Origin: Eudorina sp. 2006-703-Eu-15
Lineage: Eukaryota; Chlorophyta; Chlorophyceae; Chlamydomonadales; Volvocaceae
NCBI GenBank assembly: GCA_003117195.1
Contig: BDSI01000083.1
Span: forward strand, 262,998 to 326,997
Length of the DNA: 64,000 bases
Direction: 5' to 3'
The position numbers and the translations under genes were made by a program. The notes under the pieces were generated by a model. It did no database searches. It saw only the letters and a list, made by a program, of their open reading frames with translations, and was not told the origin of the DNA. This document shows, in pieces, positions 1-11,574 of the stretch (position 1 is the first letter of the stretch; each line of letters opens with the position of its first letter).

Positions 1-780
1 CCCCCCGGCCCTGGCCCCCAACCCCCCCCCCCCCCCCCCCCCCCCTGGCCCCCAACCCCACCTTTGCGCCCCCTTGGCCCCTCCCGCCTGAGACGACGGC
101 ACCAAGAAGAACTTGACACGCAGCACCTGCGGGCGGGGTAGCGGATTTGCAGCGTGGAAGGGGGGAAGGGGGTTGGGGAAGCTGGGGAGGGAGGAATGTA
201 CGGCACACCGCGGGCTAAATCGAACCGAACGGTGAGATCGGCGGCCGTACACCGCCTACCGGGCCGAATGAGTCAGTGGCTCTAGGGCGCCGAAACAAAG
301 GGGGAGGCGCGGTCGGATCCCGCCCGGTCGGATGTGCACCATGGGTACAGCGACCCATGGGTCCGTCGTTGAGTTCGGTATCATTCGTCCGCCGAATGAT
401 ACCGGACACCTAACGCCGAGGTGTGTTAGTCAATATGTACGGCACAACCCACCCCGTCCGGGTAATTGTACGGCAGTATATGTACGGCGCACACCTGCTG
501 TCCCTCGTGGGCCTCACAGAAGCCTAGTGCGTGCAGGCTGCTGTTCACGTTCTCGGCCTGTGGGGGCCACGGGGGGTGGGGGTGGGGTGGGGGGTGGGGT
601 GGGGGGTGGGGGGGTTGGGGGTGGGGAGTGGGGGGGGAGTGGGGGGGATGAGGGGGTGGGGGGGTGGGGGGAGAGGTTGGAAGGTGCTTGGCAGGATTGG
701 GGAAGGACGGCGGCTGCGGGCAGTCACACAATCCGCCTTCCAACTCCCTGCCCCCGTGTGTTTAGAAAAGAGACCTGCCC
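1..780. repeat. Low-complexity C-rich and G-rich tracts at the left edge
   Basis: Poly-C at 24-45, then (G)nT-rich simple sequence at 557-675 and a (GT)n run at 781-798. These would lie in introns of the helicase-like gene if it continues leftward. No convincing exon was seen here; the predicted proteins in this stretch are only Gly, Pro or Val/Trp runs. Confidence 0.6.
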
Positions 781-817
781 GTGTGTGTGTGTGTGTGCTC
801 CACCACAGATGTCGTAC

Positions 818-2191
818 CTCGGGGTTGTCTTTGCAAATCAACACCAGGTCGTTGTCCGTGTACGAATCGGTCACGCCCGCCTGCAAGCAAGGGGGGGAAG
901 GGGAGCGGAGGTAAAAAAACACATCGATAGAAACCTTGAAAGCTGCGCTGCGTGCCAGGAAAGCGGGGAAGCGAGGTGTGTGTACGTGGGCTCGTTTGCT
1001 ATTTCGCTGTCGTTATTGGCATCAAGGGCGGGGGCAGCGGGGGAGATACAGGACACTGGGGGCCTAGGCAGTACGGCGGTGAGCGGAGGAGGTTCGAGTT
1101 GAGGGCGACCCGCTGCGCGTGCTGCATGGTCCACATGAAGTCCACGGGACGGACGCTGCCGTCGAGGAAAGGTGCGGCCCCCTGGGGGGTGCGGCTGGCG
1201 ACATTCCCTCCTGACACCCTCCACCGCAATCCTGACAAACGCGCGGCACCCACCTGCAGCACTAATCGTACGACCAAAAAGTCTTCTCTCTGCAGTACAG
1301 TGCAGTACAGTACAGCAGAAAGTACAGCATAAAGTACAGTACAGAGTACAGTACAACGCAGCGCAGCCATGGTCAGCATACGTGTGACATTCGCGGAAGC
1401 CCTTCCGGCGCCCCTCCCCCCTCCCCCTCCCCCTCAACTTGTGCCACGCATCGGTTCCCCAATCCTTACCCCTTCCCCTCAACTTCAGCGCATTTCATCA
1501 CCTGACTCCCAGCTCCCGTATCCCCTCCCCAGCCTCGCACTCCCTCCGTATCCCCCAACCAATTCCTCCCCCTGCGATGCGCCCCGACCGTTCCCCGCCC
1601 CCCAAGCCCCCCCCCGGGGCTGTCTGGGCTGTTTCATTTTCACCCCCAGCCCCGCCCTCCCCACTCCCCCCCCAACCACAGACGGACGGACACACGTGTT
1701 CGTGGCTGGCCACCACCGCCGGATGCGGCGTCATGACCTCCCCCTCCTCCACACCCCGCATGATCTGAGCACACGCCTCCTCCAGCAGCAGCGGCTCCAT
1801 CACGGCTCGATACTCCTGCGGGAGCAGGTTCGTACACATGCCGTACACGACCGTACGGGGTTACTCATTGCGGTGACGCGGTGTTGTTATCGCTGAGGGC
1901 GGGCCCCACCCACTTACACCCCCAGCCCCACCCCCTGGGCTGTTTTAAAACCCAAAACCCAAAACCCAAAATCCCCACCCCCAACCCCACCCACACCCAC
2001 ACCCACACATCCCGCACCTTGACGTTTGCGAACGTCTGCGGCACCGGCTTGAGCTCATCGAAGACCCCCCCGCCCGCCTCGCTGCGGCGCCACAGGTCAA
2101 AGTAGTCCCAGGACAGCAGGATTTTGTGGAGCTGCTGCTGGGAGGCCACCGCGTCCACCATGGCGATGTGTCGGGTGGGATGTCGGGGCGG
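818..2191 (-). CDS. SEN1/senataxin (MAA3)-like helicase, partial, N-terminal region
   Basis: Three phase-0 exons can be read: about 2191-2018, 1836 to about 1690, and 880-818. Joined, they read ILSWDYFDLW ... FDELKPVPQTFANVK, then EYRAVMEPLLLEEACAQI, then DSYTDNDLVLICKDNPE. This order matches the region just before the P-loop helicase core of SEN1/senataxin/MAGATAMA3 proteins (WDYF, KPVP.TF..V.EY...EPLL.EE..AQI, DLVL.SK). Family role: superfamily 1 RNA/DNA helicases acting in transcription termination and R-loop removal in the nucleus. Splice sites seen on the minus strand: AAG|GTGCGG at 2018, CCCGCAG| before 1836, CTTGCAG| before 880, GAG|GTACGA at 818. The donor of the middle exon is unclear, and one more exon may lie near 1080-1190. 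The P-loop and DExx box are not in the window; the gene continues off the left edge. Family assignment is by recall of motifs, without a search. Confidence 0.6.
1290..1362. repeat. Degenerate GTACA tandem repeat
   Basis: About a dozen imperfect copies of the 5-mer GTACA/AGTAC follow one another, inside a presumed intron of the helicase-like gene. It is AT-richer than its surroundings. Confidence 0.75.
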
Positions 2192-2951
2192 CTAGGGGCG
2201 GTGGCGGGGGGGGGGGTGAAGGGTGGCGGTGGTGGGGGCGGGCGGCGGCGGGGGCAGCGGGGGCGGCTGACCTCGGGTGTGGTGGAGGCGTTGGCCCCGG
2301 GCGGGGCGGGGGGAGAAGTTGGAGCCGCGGCCGCGCGTTCGGGGTTGTTGTGGGTATGCGGATGGGCTCCTCCGGATCTGAAGCGAGTGCTGTGTGGGCT
2401 GGGGGCTGATTGAGGCGGTTCGGGCGGGTCCCACAGGAAGGGGCGGTCGCGGTGGCGGCGACGGGTTCCGCCGTGCCCAACAAATTTGTGTGGTTGGGGT
2501 GTAAAATCAATGTATGTTCTTGATATGAAATTGCGATTGTGTGTACGAGTCACCGTTACGCAAAGCGCGGATGCCAGGCCCCGATGCGTAATTGAACATT
2601 GACAAGTGGCATAGATTTCGGCGGCGAACTGAAGCGATGCAGGCCGTGGACGAAGTCCCTAAGTATTTCAGCACAGATTTGTTGCGGGACATGTGCTTGG
2701 GGCCTGTTTATTCTGCTCCGAGACCTAGGACTGGGACGAGCGCTTGACATTTTCTCTTTGGGGGCTTGTAAGAACCCGCGCATACATTCTTCGCTTGAAT
2801 GCCTAGATAGTAACATTTGTTACAAATAAGCTGGCATGATGATCAGGACTGCGCATCGGAAGACAGCCTGGGTCGCGGCCTGACATCGAGGCGGTGCAGC
2901 AAACCAAGCGAATAGGTAGGAGCTACTGTTAAAAAGTTTCAATGGCCATAA
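2192..2951. other. Gap: Pro/Ala-rich low complexity, then AT-richer spacer
   Basis: 2190-2480 is GC-rich simple sequence that could still be 5' coding for the helicase-like gene (Pro/Ala-rich frames on the minus strand), but no splice-consistent exon was found. From about 2490 to 2950 the GC content falls and no gene is seen. Confidence 0.4.
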
Positions 2952-3473
2952 TCACCGATCGCCGTCCAACGAGGAGAACAATCCCGCGATGAGTTCCCGT
3001 AAGCCAACAGCATACACCATTCCAAATCCCCAAAGTCCATGTAACAACATCGACAACAATCCCCAGTCACGAGCACCACCAGTCGCATAACTATGCCACA
3101 CGTTGGCCAGCGAAGTCAGATGCTGGAAAGCCAACAGCGCGGCCACTAACCTACCAGACCTTATCCTTCGGACGTACCCCAAGTGTTTCAAGTAGAGGAT
3201 GATCAGGGCCAGGTGAAGAACGCCAATACCTCGAATCATCATGTCAACCTCAGGAGAGGCGGGGACAGCAGGAAACAGCTTTCTAGGTGCAGCAATCATG
3301 TTGAGGGCTGTTAACCCCTCAACGACTGCATGCGATACGTAAAGGAATATTGTAGCCATCCGCATGCGGTTCGGCATCGTCACTTGTTCAAGGCAGGTCA
3401 CCGCGCACAGAGACGCCAGAATCGGGTCCCACGGTGCTGCGATTAAAAGATGCCGCATATGAGAAATTTCCAT
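2952..3473 (-). CDS. Four-helix integral membrane protein, unknown family
   Basis: A single-exon reading frame of 173 aa from ATG at 3473-3471 to the stop at 2952. Hydrophobic segments lie near residues 15-30 (ILASLCAVTCLE), 42-65 (ATIFLYVSHAVVEGLTALNM), 85-105 (GIGVLHLALIILYLKHL), 112-130 and 140-165 (LLSMLLHGLWGFGMVYAVGL), giving a compact four- or five-helix protein with a short C-terminal tail ending SSLDGDR. The frame stays open upstream to 3722, but that part is compositionally unlike the rest, so this ATG was preferred. No family was recognised. Base composition is closer to 50% GC, like the other conserved exons here. It could be the last exon of a longer gene. Confidence 0.5.
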   Translation of the reverse strand: MEISHMRHLLIAAPWDPILASLCAVTCLEQVTMPNRMRMATIFLYVSHAVVEGLTALNMIAAPRKLFPAVPASPEVDMMIRGIGVLHLALIILYLKHLGYVRRIRSGRLVAALLAFQHLTSLANVWHSYATGGARDWGLLSMLLHGLWGFGMVYAVGLRELIAGLFSSLDGDR

Positions 3474-4830
3474 GCTTTGCCACAATAAAACCGAAGGCGC
3501 CTTACGAATGCTGTACGATACCCTGCTGTATCGTACATTCGGCTGTTTATACGGATGTAACCATTGACCCCGTCTCCCCACCCCTCCTGGGGCCCGGGTG
3601 ACCAACACGCAACGATGCTTGGTCCTGGGTGAGGACACTTGGCATTTGGAGCCGCAAGCCGCGCCTTGGGCTTGCCTGATTTCTCCATACAAAAAGCACA
3701 TCAGATGCTCCCTCCCCGCCATGTGATTTGGCGGGTCTGGCGCGGTTTCCAGGAAAGCTATCCAGGCGCGTAACCTGGTGTGTTAACCGGTATGGCTGCA
3801 TGAACCCCCCGCGGGTGATGGAGGATGGGTGCGCAGTCCTTGGTAGGCGTTGATGCGATGAAGTGCCGACCAGCTATGGCATCTGGGCCCGTTGGAACTC
3901 CCGGTCGGCACTCGGGTCCGCCTTGTAACGGTTACTACTATCACTATCAACGAGGTTTGGTACGGTTGGGGGTTTCATGGTGTAGCACCTGACAACTGGG
4001 AGCGAAGGTAATTCCCGGACGTGCCTTACCTGATGCAGAGGGCTCTCTATGCACACACATAGGCCCCAAGCAGCACCGCTCAAGGATCACCATGATGGAG
4101 CCACATGGACGGGTTACATTTGCCTCTACCGTCCTCTACCCAGACTACGAAGCGCCGTCCCCAAGCCACGCCAGGTCCCAGCTACCTGGACACAGATGGT
4201 GACGTCTCTTGAGCGCCCAATCTGCGCATGTCGCCTCAATGCGGCCGCGGATCAAATAACCCTGGCCCCCGCCACCCCAGCACGACACGGGGCCCGCGTC
4301 TGATGAAAGCATGTTCCAGAGCACTGTCAGGCACCGTTGGTGTTTTGTCCCGTTGCGGTTCCCGAGCAGTTTGACAGCACACCAAACGGCTGCTGCACGT
4401 GCTAGCCTCACCAGACGTTACTCTTTGGATCTCTGAACCCTGATGTGGGGCCTTTGCTGTGCACATTGTCATGTGCATCTGTGGAGGTAGGTGCCCTGCA
4501 CTCCCCGCATGCAATCCGCTGCCGAGCACGTCCCCTCCAGTTCGGCCGCGAGCGACGCCACGAACCCGTCCCGAACATGTTCGAAAAGCACATGGAAAGG
4601 CCCCAACCGATGGTGTATCCCTGCACATGCCTAACTTTAACTTATGAACAAGGACCATTGCTTGCACTCGTTGGCTTCCGCAGCTCCCTTCACCTTGCCG
4701 GCGAACCCCTGCGAACCCCGCCACTTCCATAGCTACTCCACCGGTCCACATTTCGTCAAATACAGTCGAGCACCCTGTTCCGCAGGTGCCAAACTGGGAG
4801 TTCCAACGCCATTCGCGGTGATAGTCGCCT
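3474..4830. other. Gap without a supported gene
   Basis: Moderate-GC unique sequence. Several frames are open for 60-240 codons on either strand, but none shows splice-consistent or family-like sequence. Confidence 0.4.
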
Positions 4831-5343
4831 TCACGAACCGCCGGCCCCGGGCGAAGCAGGCTGCACCGCCCGAGCCTGGTCCTCTTGAAGCACGCGTTGA
4901 AATTCAGTCTCGAAGGCATCCCGCTCTTCGTCGCTCTCCGGCAACTGGGGGTATGGCTCCGCGTTGCCATCTAGAGCGCGCGCCAACGCACAGTCACCGA
5001 CGAGCAATGCCATGTCATATGATGGTGTTACATCTGAATATTCACGTATCTGACCGCCTTTGTCCGCACTGATGCCCGGCGCTAGGTCAGATGCTGACTC
5101 TGCTGTCGAGTCCCTTGGCGCCATCTGCATACTTTGCTCCATTTCAATACCATCTCTGCTTGGAGAGGTCGCCTGCACATTGTCTTTTGTGGAGTCGCAT
5201 GTTTTGGTGACGCGATCGGCGGCCGCTGACAAATTTTCTGTAGGTGTGTCCAGCGCTGCACAGGGAGGCACGGAGGTCATTTCTGTCAATAGTAGAAGTG
5301 ATCCTTGAAGAAATGAAAGGCTGAAGTGTGTAGGTTCATCCAC
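4831..5343 (-). CDS. Possible acidic, disordered exon of unknown gene
   Basis: An open frame of 170 codons ends at a stop at 4831. It is rich in Ser, Thr, Asp and Glu with acidic blocks (LPESDEERDAFETEFQRVLQEDQ), typical of a disordered regulatory tail, and it lacks the homopolymer runs of shadow frames. A splice acceptor TTGACAG lies before the EMTSVPP segment, so the real exon probably begins near 5285. Upstream minus-strand stretches near 5880-5990 (AFGLRAVDIVCAMQLRLRAKLQ, followed by a GTATAT donor) and 6040-6130 look exon-like and may belong to the same gene, but phases could not be closed. Confidence 0.35.
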   Translation of the reverse strand: MDEPTHFSLSFLQGSLLLLTEMTSVPPCAALDTPTENLSAAADRVTKTCDSTKDNVQATSPSRDGIEMEQSMQMAPRDSTAESASDLAPGISADKGGQIREYSDVTPSYDMALLVGDCALARALDGNAEPYPQLPESDEERDAFETEFQRVLQEDQARAVQPASPGAGGS

Positions 5344-6750
5344 GTTCTGAGGCCCTTACGACAGAATCCACCTGGAGGGCGCACCTGGATGGGGGGCGTC
5401 TCCGACTATGCCTTGGTAAGAATGTTGAATGAAATCAACTATTGCTCCATTCACCTGTATGTATGTTGAATTTTTTTCCAGTATCAATTTAACAATGCAG
5501 GAAGCGTAGGAACTAAGTTTAAATGTAGCAGCCCGCCCCGCTCCCGCCCTTTTTGTGGGCAACCTTAGCAAGATTGTAAACCGCGATAAAACGATATATT
5601 TTCACTGGGTATCTTGATTGATGCTTCAGCCAGGTACCTTGCGTGGGGATGGAGCGATGCATTCCGTCATAGTTGTCGATTTGTCGTCCATTTCGCTCGA
5701 CGCCGTACCTTTGCGGCGTCGCTCAGACTGCCATTAAACTGCGCTGATCTTATTGTTATGTGACAATTACAAGTGTAGTTTATGTAGTAGGTTCAAGGAT
5801 GTCGCTGGAAGTTGAGGTATTGGGAACCTCATAACAAGGCCAGGAATTCACGTCGGCAGCCTGTAAATGCGCCGCGGCATTTTCAGCATATACCTGCAAT
5901 TTAGCTCGTAGCCGAAGTTGCATGGCACAAACGATGTCAACCGCTCTCAGTCCAAACGCCGGTTCGCGGGAAATATTTCTTCCCAGGCCTGTTCGCAAGT
6001 TGCGTCACGTCAGCAGTAGTAGAAGTTCCGAAACTGCAGAGACCGCTCTGCTTCCGTCAAAGTTCTCGGTTGGCGGCGTTGCAACCTCCAGTTCAAATCT
6101 CCATCCAATATCCAGCCACGCCAGAAGAGTAATCCTGAGTAATCGATAACGCGCCGCTGCCGCTACCAGTCCCGAAGAGCATTTAGGGATGCCCCTCAGC
6201 CAACACTGACGGCAACCGCTATGAAGCGTTTGAGAGCTTTTCGCAGCACAGTTTTGGTAAGTAAGCGGTGGTTGAAACCCTGCACCAACCGTTTCACGAG
6301 AAAAGAGTCAGCGCGCGCGCGCGCGCCGTTTGGAGCCCGACGGAATGCCGACAGACCACCACGGCAGTCATCCCGCATACAACCTCCTCGTAGACTGGGC
6401 TTCCAACCAAATTCCAAACGGGGTTTTGCATTGTGACACGGGTGGTGGTTTGCCAAGGCGTCGCGCTGATGACCACACACAGAGAGCACATCCCAGGCAT
6501 CAGTCCATCAATCGTGGTGCCCTGCAGGAGCCGCCGAACGTGGTACGAACGTGGTACGAACGTGGTACGAACGTTCGACACGGAGGGGTCCATTTGCGTT
6601 CATTCGCGCGCCCGGGTGGGTCGATACGGCAATGGTTACAGGCAGGCAGGGCTCACTGCGTTCACCTGGACAGCTGACCAAGTGCCAGCACTCCAGGGAC
6701 GCGTTGAAACACACGCAGCAGCAGCAGCGCGTCACGACGCCCTGTCGCCC
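5344..6750. other. Gap with weak minus-strand exon candidates
   Basis: AT-richer unique sequence. Two stretches look coding on the minus strand (about 5880-5990 and 6040-6130) but cannot be joined into a model. A 12-bp unit GTGGTACGAACG repeats three times at 6538-6575. Nothing else is supported. Confidence 0.35.
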
Positions 6751-6756
6751 AACACA

Positions 6757-6811
6757 GACACACACACACACACACACACTTCTAAACACACACACACACA
6801 CACACACACAG
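6757..6811 (+). repeat. (AC)n microsatellites
   Basis: Two CA tracts (6757-6779 and 6786-6811) separated by CTTCTAAA. They form the 5' flank of the truncated retroelement copy that follows. Confidence 0.9.
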
Positions 6812-7172
<361 letters not shown>

Positions 7173-7191
7173 ACACACACACTCACACACA

Positions 7192-7613
7192 GCAAGGCCT
7201 GACGTGTGCGACGACGCTCTGACTCAGCTGGGCGGGCAGGCCTGCCGGATGGTGCAACCTTAGCTAGTACGATTAGGTTGGGACGCGGGACCAGGCTAGT
7301 TTTACCCCACCGGGCAGGGGCACGCCTCCGAATTGCTGAGGAACGCGCCCTGGGTGTTGCAAGGACTTGAGGAGGTTGAACAGCGGACTGCGAGGCGCAG
7401 ACCGCCCGGGATGGGCTTCCGCCCAATCCCTTGAGGGGGCACAGCTGTCACCGATCCTCAGGGATCGGGCGCGCGCCCTTGGTTGAGAGCGAGGGGACAG
7501 AGGCCCCTTACGCCCCTCTCCCCCGAATCCGGGGGAGAGTGCTTCGGCGGTCTCCCGTATGGGGCGGGTTAGCGCCCCCGGCCAGCGTCGGCCCGGCAGA
7601 TATGTAACGATTC
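7192..7613 (+). mobile_element. 5'-truncated non-LTR (LINE-like) retroelement copy, family A
   Basis: From GCAAGGCCTGACG to GGCAGATATGTAACGATTCAC, then (AC)n. It matches the 3' untranslated parts of copies at 25162-25573, 27110-27525, 27949-28290 and, more weakly, 58740-59049. It contains no coding part. It is flanked by CA repeats on both sides. Confidence 0.75.
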
Positions 7614-8373
7614 ACATACACACACACACACACACACATACACACACAGGCCCGGGAACAGCTTGCAGCGCACGGTGGTCGAGCGGTCGGCGAGGACTTT
7701 GGCTGGCTCTCCAGCCCGTGCCGGGATCTGAACGTGTCAGTGCATCTCTGTTCCGGGCCCGACGTTTGAAGGTACCGGCCCAACCTGGCACATGGGGACA
7801 TGTGCGTACCTCGCGCTGCCGTACTCATTCCGATTGGGAGCGGCTGTTCGCGAGATCACGTGATGCCGTGCGGTGTGTGTGTGTGTGAGGGGGGGTGTGG
7901 TCGGGGCGCTGCGGACCGCTGCGAACGCTGTTGCAACAGGGCGAATCGAGCGCGACAGGAGCATCACTGCTGGAAGCCATCGCTCGGATTACGAAAGATA
8001 TATTGAAACGAGTGCGGTTTGACCTGCGTCGCTGTGCAACCGCTGCGTCACCGCATCCTGGAGGTAGGGCCTTCCTTTTGTACTGCGAATGCGATATCAG
8101 GTCCTGGCGGCGCGCCAAGTGGAAATTTGCATTATTGATGTCATAATTTATTTTCAGGAGTACATTACCTTGGATTGAGTGTTTCTTGTCGAAAACCGAC
8201 GCCCGCCTCCTCTCGTGTACGTGATACCACGAGCGCCCCGACTGTGTCCATTACGAGCTGTATGTGCTCCCACGATTGATGATAGGCTCAACTGCTTGTT
8301 CTTAACTACCGTAGCTTTAAATCCTTACCCACTTATTGCAGCATTTATTGCCCGTTTTGCAACGACACCAGCC
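7614..8373. other. (AC)n then unique upstream sequence of the secreted-protein gene
   Basis: CA repeats at 7613-7648 are followed by unique sequence. No further gene was recognised up to the ATG at 8374. GC content drops from about 8130, consistent with a promoter region, but no TATA box can be called with confidence. Confidence 0.4.
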
Positions 8374-10234
8374 ATGCACACAGTGTTCCTTGCGCTCGCG
8401 GTCCTATTAGTGACTTCACTATTCAGTAATACGTTAAGTTTGACGGTCCGTACCCAAAAATTTAATCCGCCGCCTCCTGAAGGCCTCGAGTATGAGACAA
8501 TTTGGGGCCTGGCGTCACGGACACTCACCGACCCCGATGGCAACAGCACAGCAGCAGGATCCTGCAAGCGTCTTCTTGGGCCTCCAAATCCAGAGTCGTT
8601 TAAGCGCAAGTTTTGCAGAGCTGATGCGACCATGTCTTGGGTGCCCTCTCTAAAGGTAAGGCTACAAAAATTTATGTAAGATTCAAAGATTATACACTTG
8701 CTTGTGTGGCTGCTTGGCATGCTCAATGCTGAAAATGTCGCATCGGAGACCATGGCGACTTTGTGGGAATATGCGTCTAATTTGAGCGCCGTTACTGATT
8801 GAAAACTCGATGTCAAGATATTTACGAACCCATTGAGACGTCCAAGGAAACCTGCGTATTGGCGCAGGGCTGGCCCTCCTGCATGGCCTAGCTGGCTGAC
8901 AGCAATAGGAGTTACTGATCGCAGCAACACGGTTGCATGTTTCCTTAACGTGAAGGTGCTTTGAAGCCGATCCTGAATCGCCGCTGAGTTTTTCCGAGAG
9001 CCAGTTTTCACTTTGTTGCCGGCACTGCGTGCGCGCGCGCTCGCGGAGCGCAACCGGCGCCTGAAACTGACTGATTCCTGCCACGCTCCTGCCCGCTTGA
9101 TGCCACCTCACCATCTCCAACCTGCAGACACCTCGGTTCGTGGACGTCAGGTTTGATCCCAGGCCAACCATTCTCGCCAGTCGTGGGGTGGCCGTGGAGG
9201 TGAGTCGTCCGATTGATCCTGCTCAACGTAGCAGTTGCTGCGCAACCGTAGCAGTTGCTGCGCAACCGTAGCGGTTGCAACGGCGGTTGGATCGAGGCCT
9301 GACAGCGTCCCGATCTGTGATTCCAAACTGCCGCGTTCCACCTCCCTGCCCGGGAACAGTAAGGAAGACTTATCACGACCAGCGCACCAGTCAGGCTGAG
9401 AATGTGAAGTCAAGTTGGCGCTTCACCCTGACTGCAAGCTGCCCTCAACAACGTCGGGCCGAGGCGGTCCTTAGGGTTTAGGTTCTAGGGTTTAGGGTTA
9501 AACCTGAGTCCACGCGGCCTCACCTCCCTGGTCCCCGCTGCGGCACACATCCCCTCAACCGCCGCCACCCGACCACTCGCCCCTAGGACGTATGAGGAAG
9601 TGCTGGACCCCATTTGTGCTGCTGCTACTGCTACCACTGCGGCTGAAGCTACCACAGCTGCTTAAGCCCGCCGCCGTGAAACCCGCCCCTCCCCTGCCGC
9701 GCTCTGAAACCCTACGTTGAATCCCTGAAGCATACCCCCACACCCCTCCACTCCCTCCCCCTCACACACACACCCCACACACACAAACACACAGCCTCTG
9801 CCGTAACTTTCAGGATGCGCGAGTGCTCAAGGTGTACACACGGCCTCAGGCGAGCTTACCCCCCTCCACTCTCACCTCACCCCACCCACGCGCAGATCCA
9901 GGTCCTCTTCGACGGCGAACTCCAGCCCGCCATCACGAGCATCGATTACGTGGTGACGCTGCCCGACTCCCCTGGAGCCATCCCCCTGCCCATCTACACC
10001 GCCGAGGAGGGCGACACGCTCGAGTGCCCGGCCGTCAATGTGTTCCCCATCCCACCTGAGGTGCTGAGCCCCATCGGGGACCTCAGCCTGGACGGCGCGC
10101 TGGTGCTCGGGGTGCGGATCAAGACGAATGACGGGTTGGTGGAGCGGCGCAACCAGATGGTGAGCATCAGCGCCGTGGGCCTCCGAGTGCTGAGAGACGA
10201 CGACCTGGCGACGCCGCCGGCGGGTGTCGAGTAA
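8374..10234 (+). CDS. Secreted protein of unknown family, 230 aa
   Basis: Three phase-0 exons: 8374-8655, 9128-9199 and 9896-10234 (282 + 72 + 339 nt), with AAG|GTAAGG, CTGCAG|, GAG|GTGAGT and GCGCAG| at the junctions. The protein starts with a clear signal peptide (MHTVFLALAVLLVTSLFS, cut near NTLSLT). A Cys-containing segment follows (SCKRLLGPPNPESFKRKFC), then a beta-rich C-terminal part (FVDVRFDPRPTILASRGVAVE, IQVLFDGELQPAITSIDYVVTLPD). Expected in the secretory route or outside the cell. The domain is not recognised; an immunoglobulin-like or lipid-binding beta sandwich is possible but only a guess. All three exons keep one frame and the stop is clear, so the model itself is fairly sure. 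Confidence 0.7.
9225..9282 (+). repeat. Short tandem repeat in intron 2
   Basis: Three copies of a unit of about 19 bp (GTAGCAGTTGCTGCGCAACC) in the second intron of the secreted-protein gene. Each copy contains GTTGCTGCGCAAC, which is nearly self-complementary. Confidence 0.75.
9470..9510 (+). repeat. Interstitial telomere-like TTTAGGG repeats
   Basis: About four imperfect TTTAGGG units (GGGTTTAGG, TAGGGTTTAGGGTTAAACC) in an intron. TTTAGGG is the plant-type telomere repeat, also found in many algae and alveolates. Too short and degenerate to be a telomere. Confidence 0.6.
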
Positions 10235-11539
10235 CGGGCGCCGCGTGGCGGCGTGGCGGCGTGCGCATCCGAGGTGGCTGCGGCTGCGGCGGCGAATGCG
10301 CGCTGCCGCCGCCGCAGCAGCCGCCGCAGGCGCAGCCGCCGTCGCAGCAGGCCCTGTACCTGCAGGAGCAGCAGCGTCGGCAGTGTCAGCGGCGAGGGAT
10401 GTAGAGCAGTAGCAGCAGCAGTAGCGGTCACGGTCGCGGGAGCAGGAGCAATCGGGCGACGGTGGCCGTTCTGTCAGCCGGGGCGCGAGTTGCGATCTGC
10501 GGGGAAGGGCGCGATTCTCGGGACAGACATGACGGGGCGAAAGCGGCAGCAGCGGTACAACAGCACTAGCAGTGGCGGCGGCTGCAGCAGCGCCAACAAC
10601 AGCCCCAGCAGCAACACCAGCAGCGGCACCAGCAGCAGTACAGCAGTACGGGGCCCGGGGGAGCTGACGAATTGCAGTCTTGAGGCCCTGCAGAGGGCCC
10701 GCGTGCTGGGCCCGCCTGGGAGGACGAGAGGGGCAAGCCAGGGACGGGCCCCCGCTGCTCCCTTGGGGAGCTCCGAGGTGCAGCGGATAGCTGCTACCGA
10801 ATGTGCTTTTTGCTCCGCAATCCACAAAGGCGCGTTTCACCGTGCCCACTTAGTTATGACCCCGGCGGGGTATCTGCGGTTTAGGACATAGCAGGGTGTC
10901 TGAGGTTTAGGACAGAATTGTTGGGCACAGGACGGTATGTACGACTATGTACGGCTATGTACGGACACGCCTCCTGCCGTGCTTGGTGTCTCTCGGCTGT
11001 GTTCACTTTTGTTCCCCCGGGAGGGGAGCAACCCCATCAGAGCGCACGTACCGAGCAACAGCAGCACGTACTGTCCGCCAACGACGTAACGAACAAACGA
11101 ACTACCCACGCATGGGGCGACTGAAACGTTGGCGGGACGGTTGTGTAAACCGTCCAGATGCGGTTGTAGCGGTTGGCCTTGGGGTTTGCTTGTTGGGGGG
11201 CGCTGCCCGCTTTGAGGGCTCCTGGGGTCAGAGGTTAGGAGTTAGGGGCTAGGGGCTAGCGGTTAAGAGTTAGGTGCTGGGGGGCCATGGAGTTAGGCGG
11301 CCGCAACGAAGGAGAACTGATGATGTCTGTCGTACCTTTTGGATACGGAGGTTTAGTGTTGGCGGATGAAGAGGGTGGAGTATGGGAGACAAAGGTCAAC
11401 ACACGCAGCACTTGGCCTGCTCGACGCGTCTCCATGATAGACCATTTGACCAACGTTTGGCTTCTCTTCACTTGGCCTTGACTGGCTTTCTCTTGTCCTT
11501 GGTCGTTGCATGTGTGTGTGTGTGTGTGTGTGTTTGGAT

Positions 11540-11574
<35 letters not shown>

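Noticed and set aside
9470..9510. A chromosome end
   Set aside because: Only about four degenerate TTTAGGG units, inside an intron with genes on both sides.
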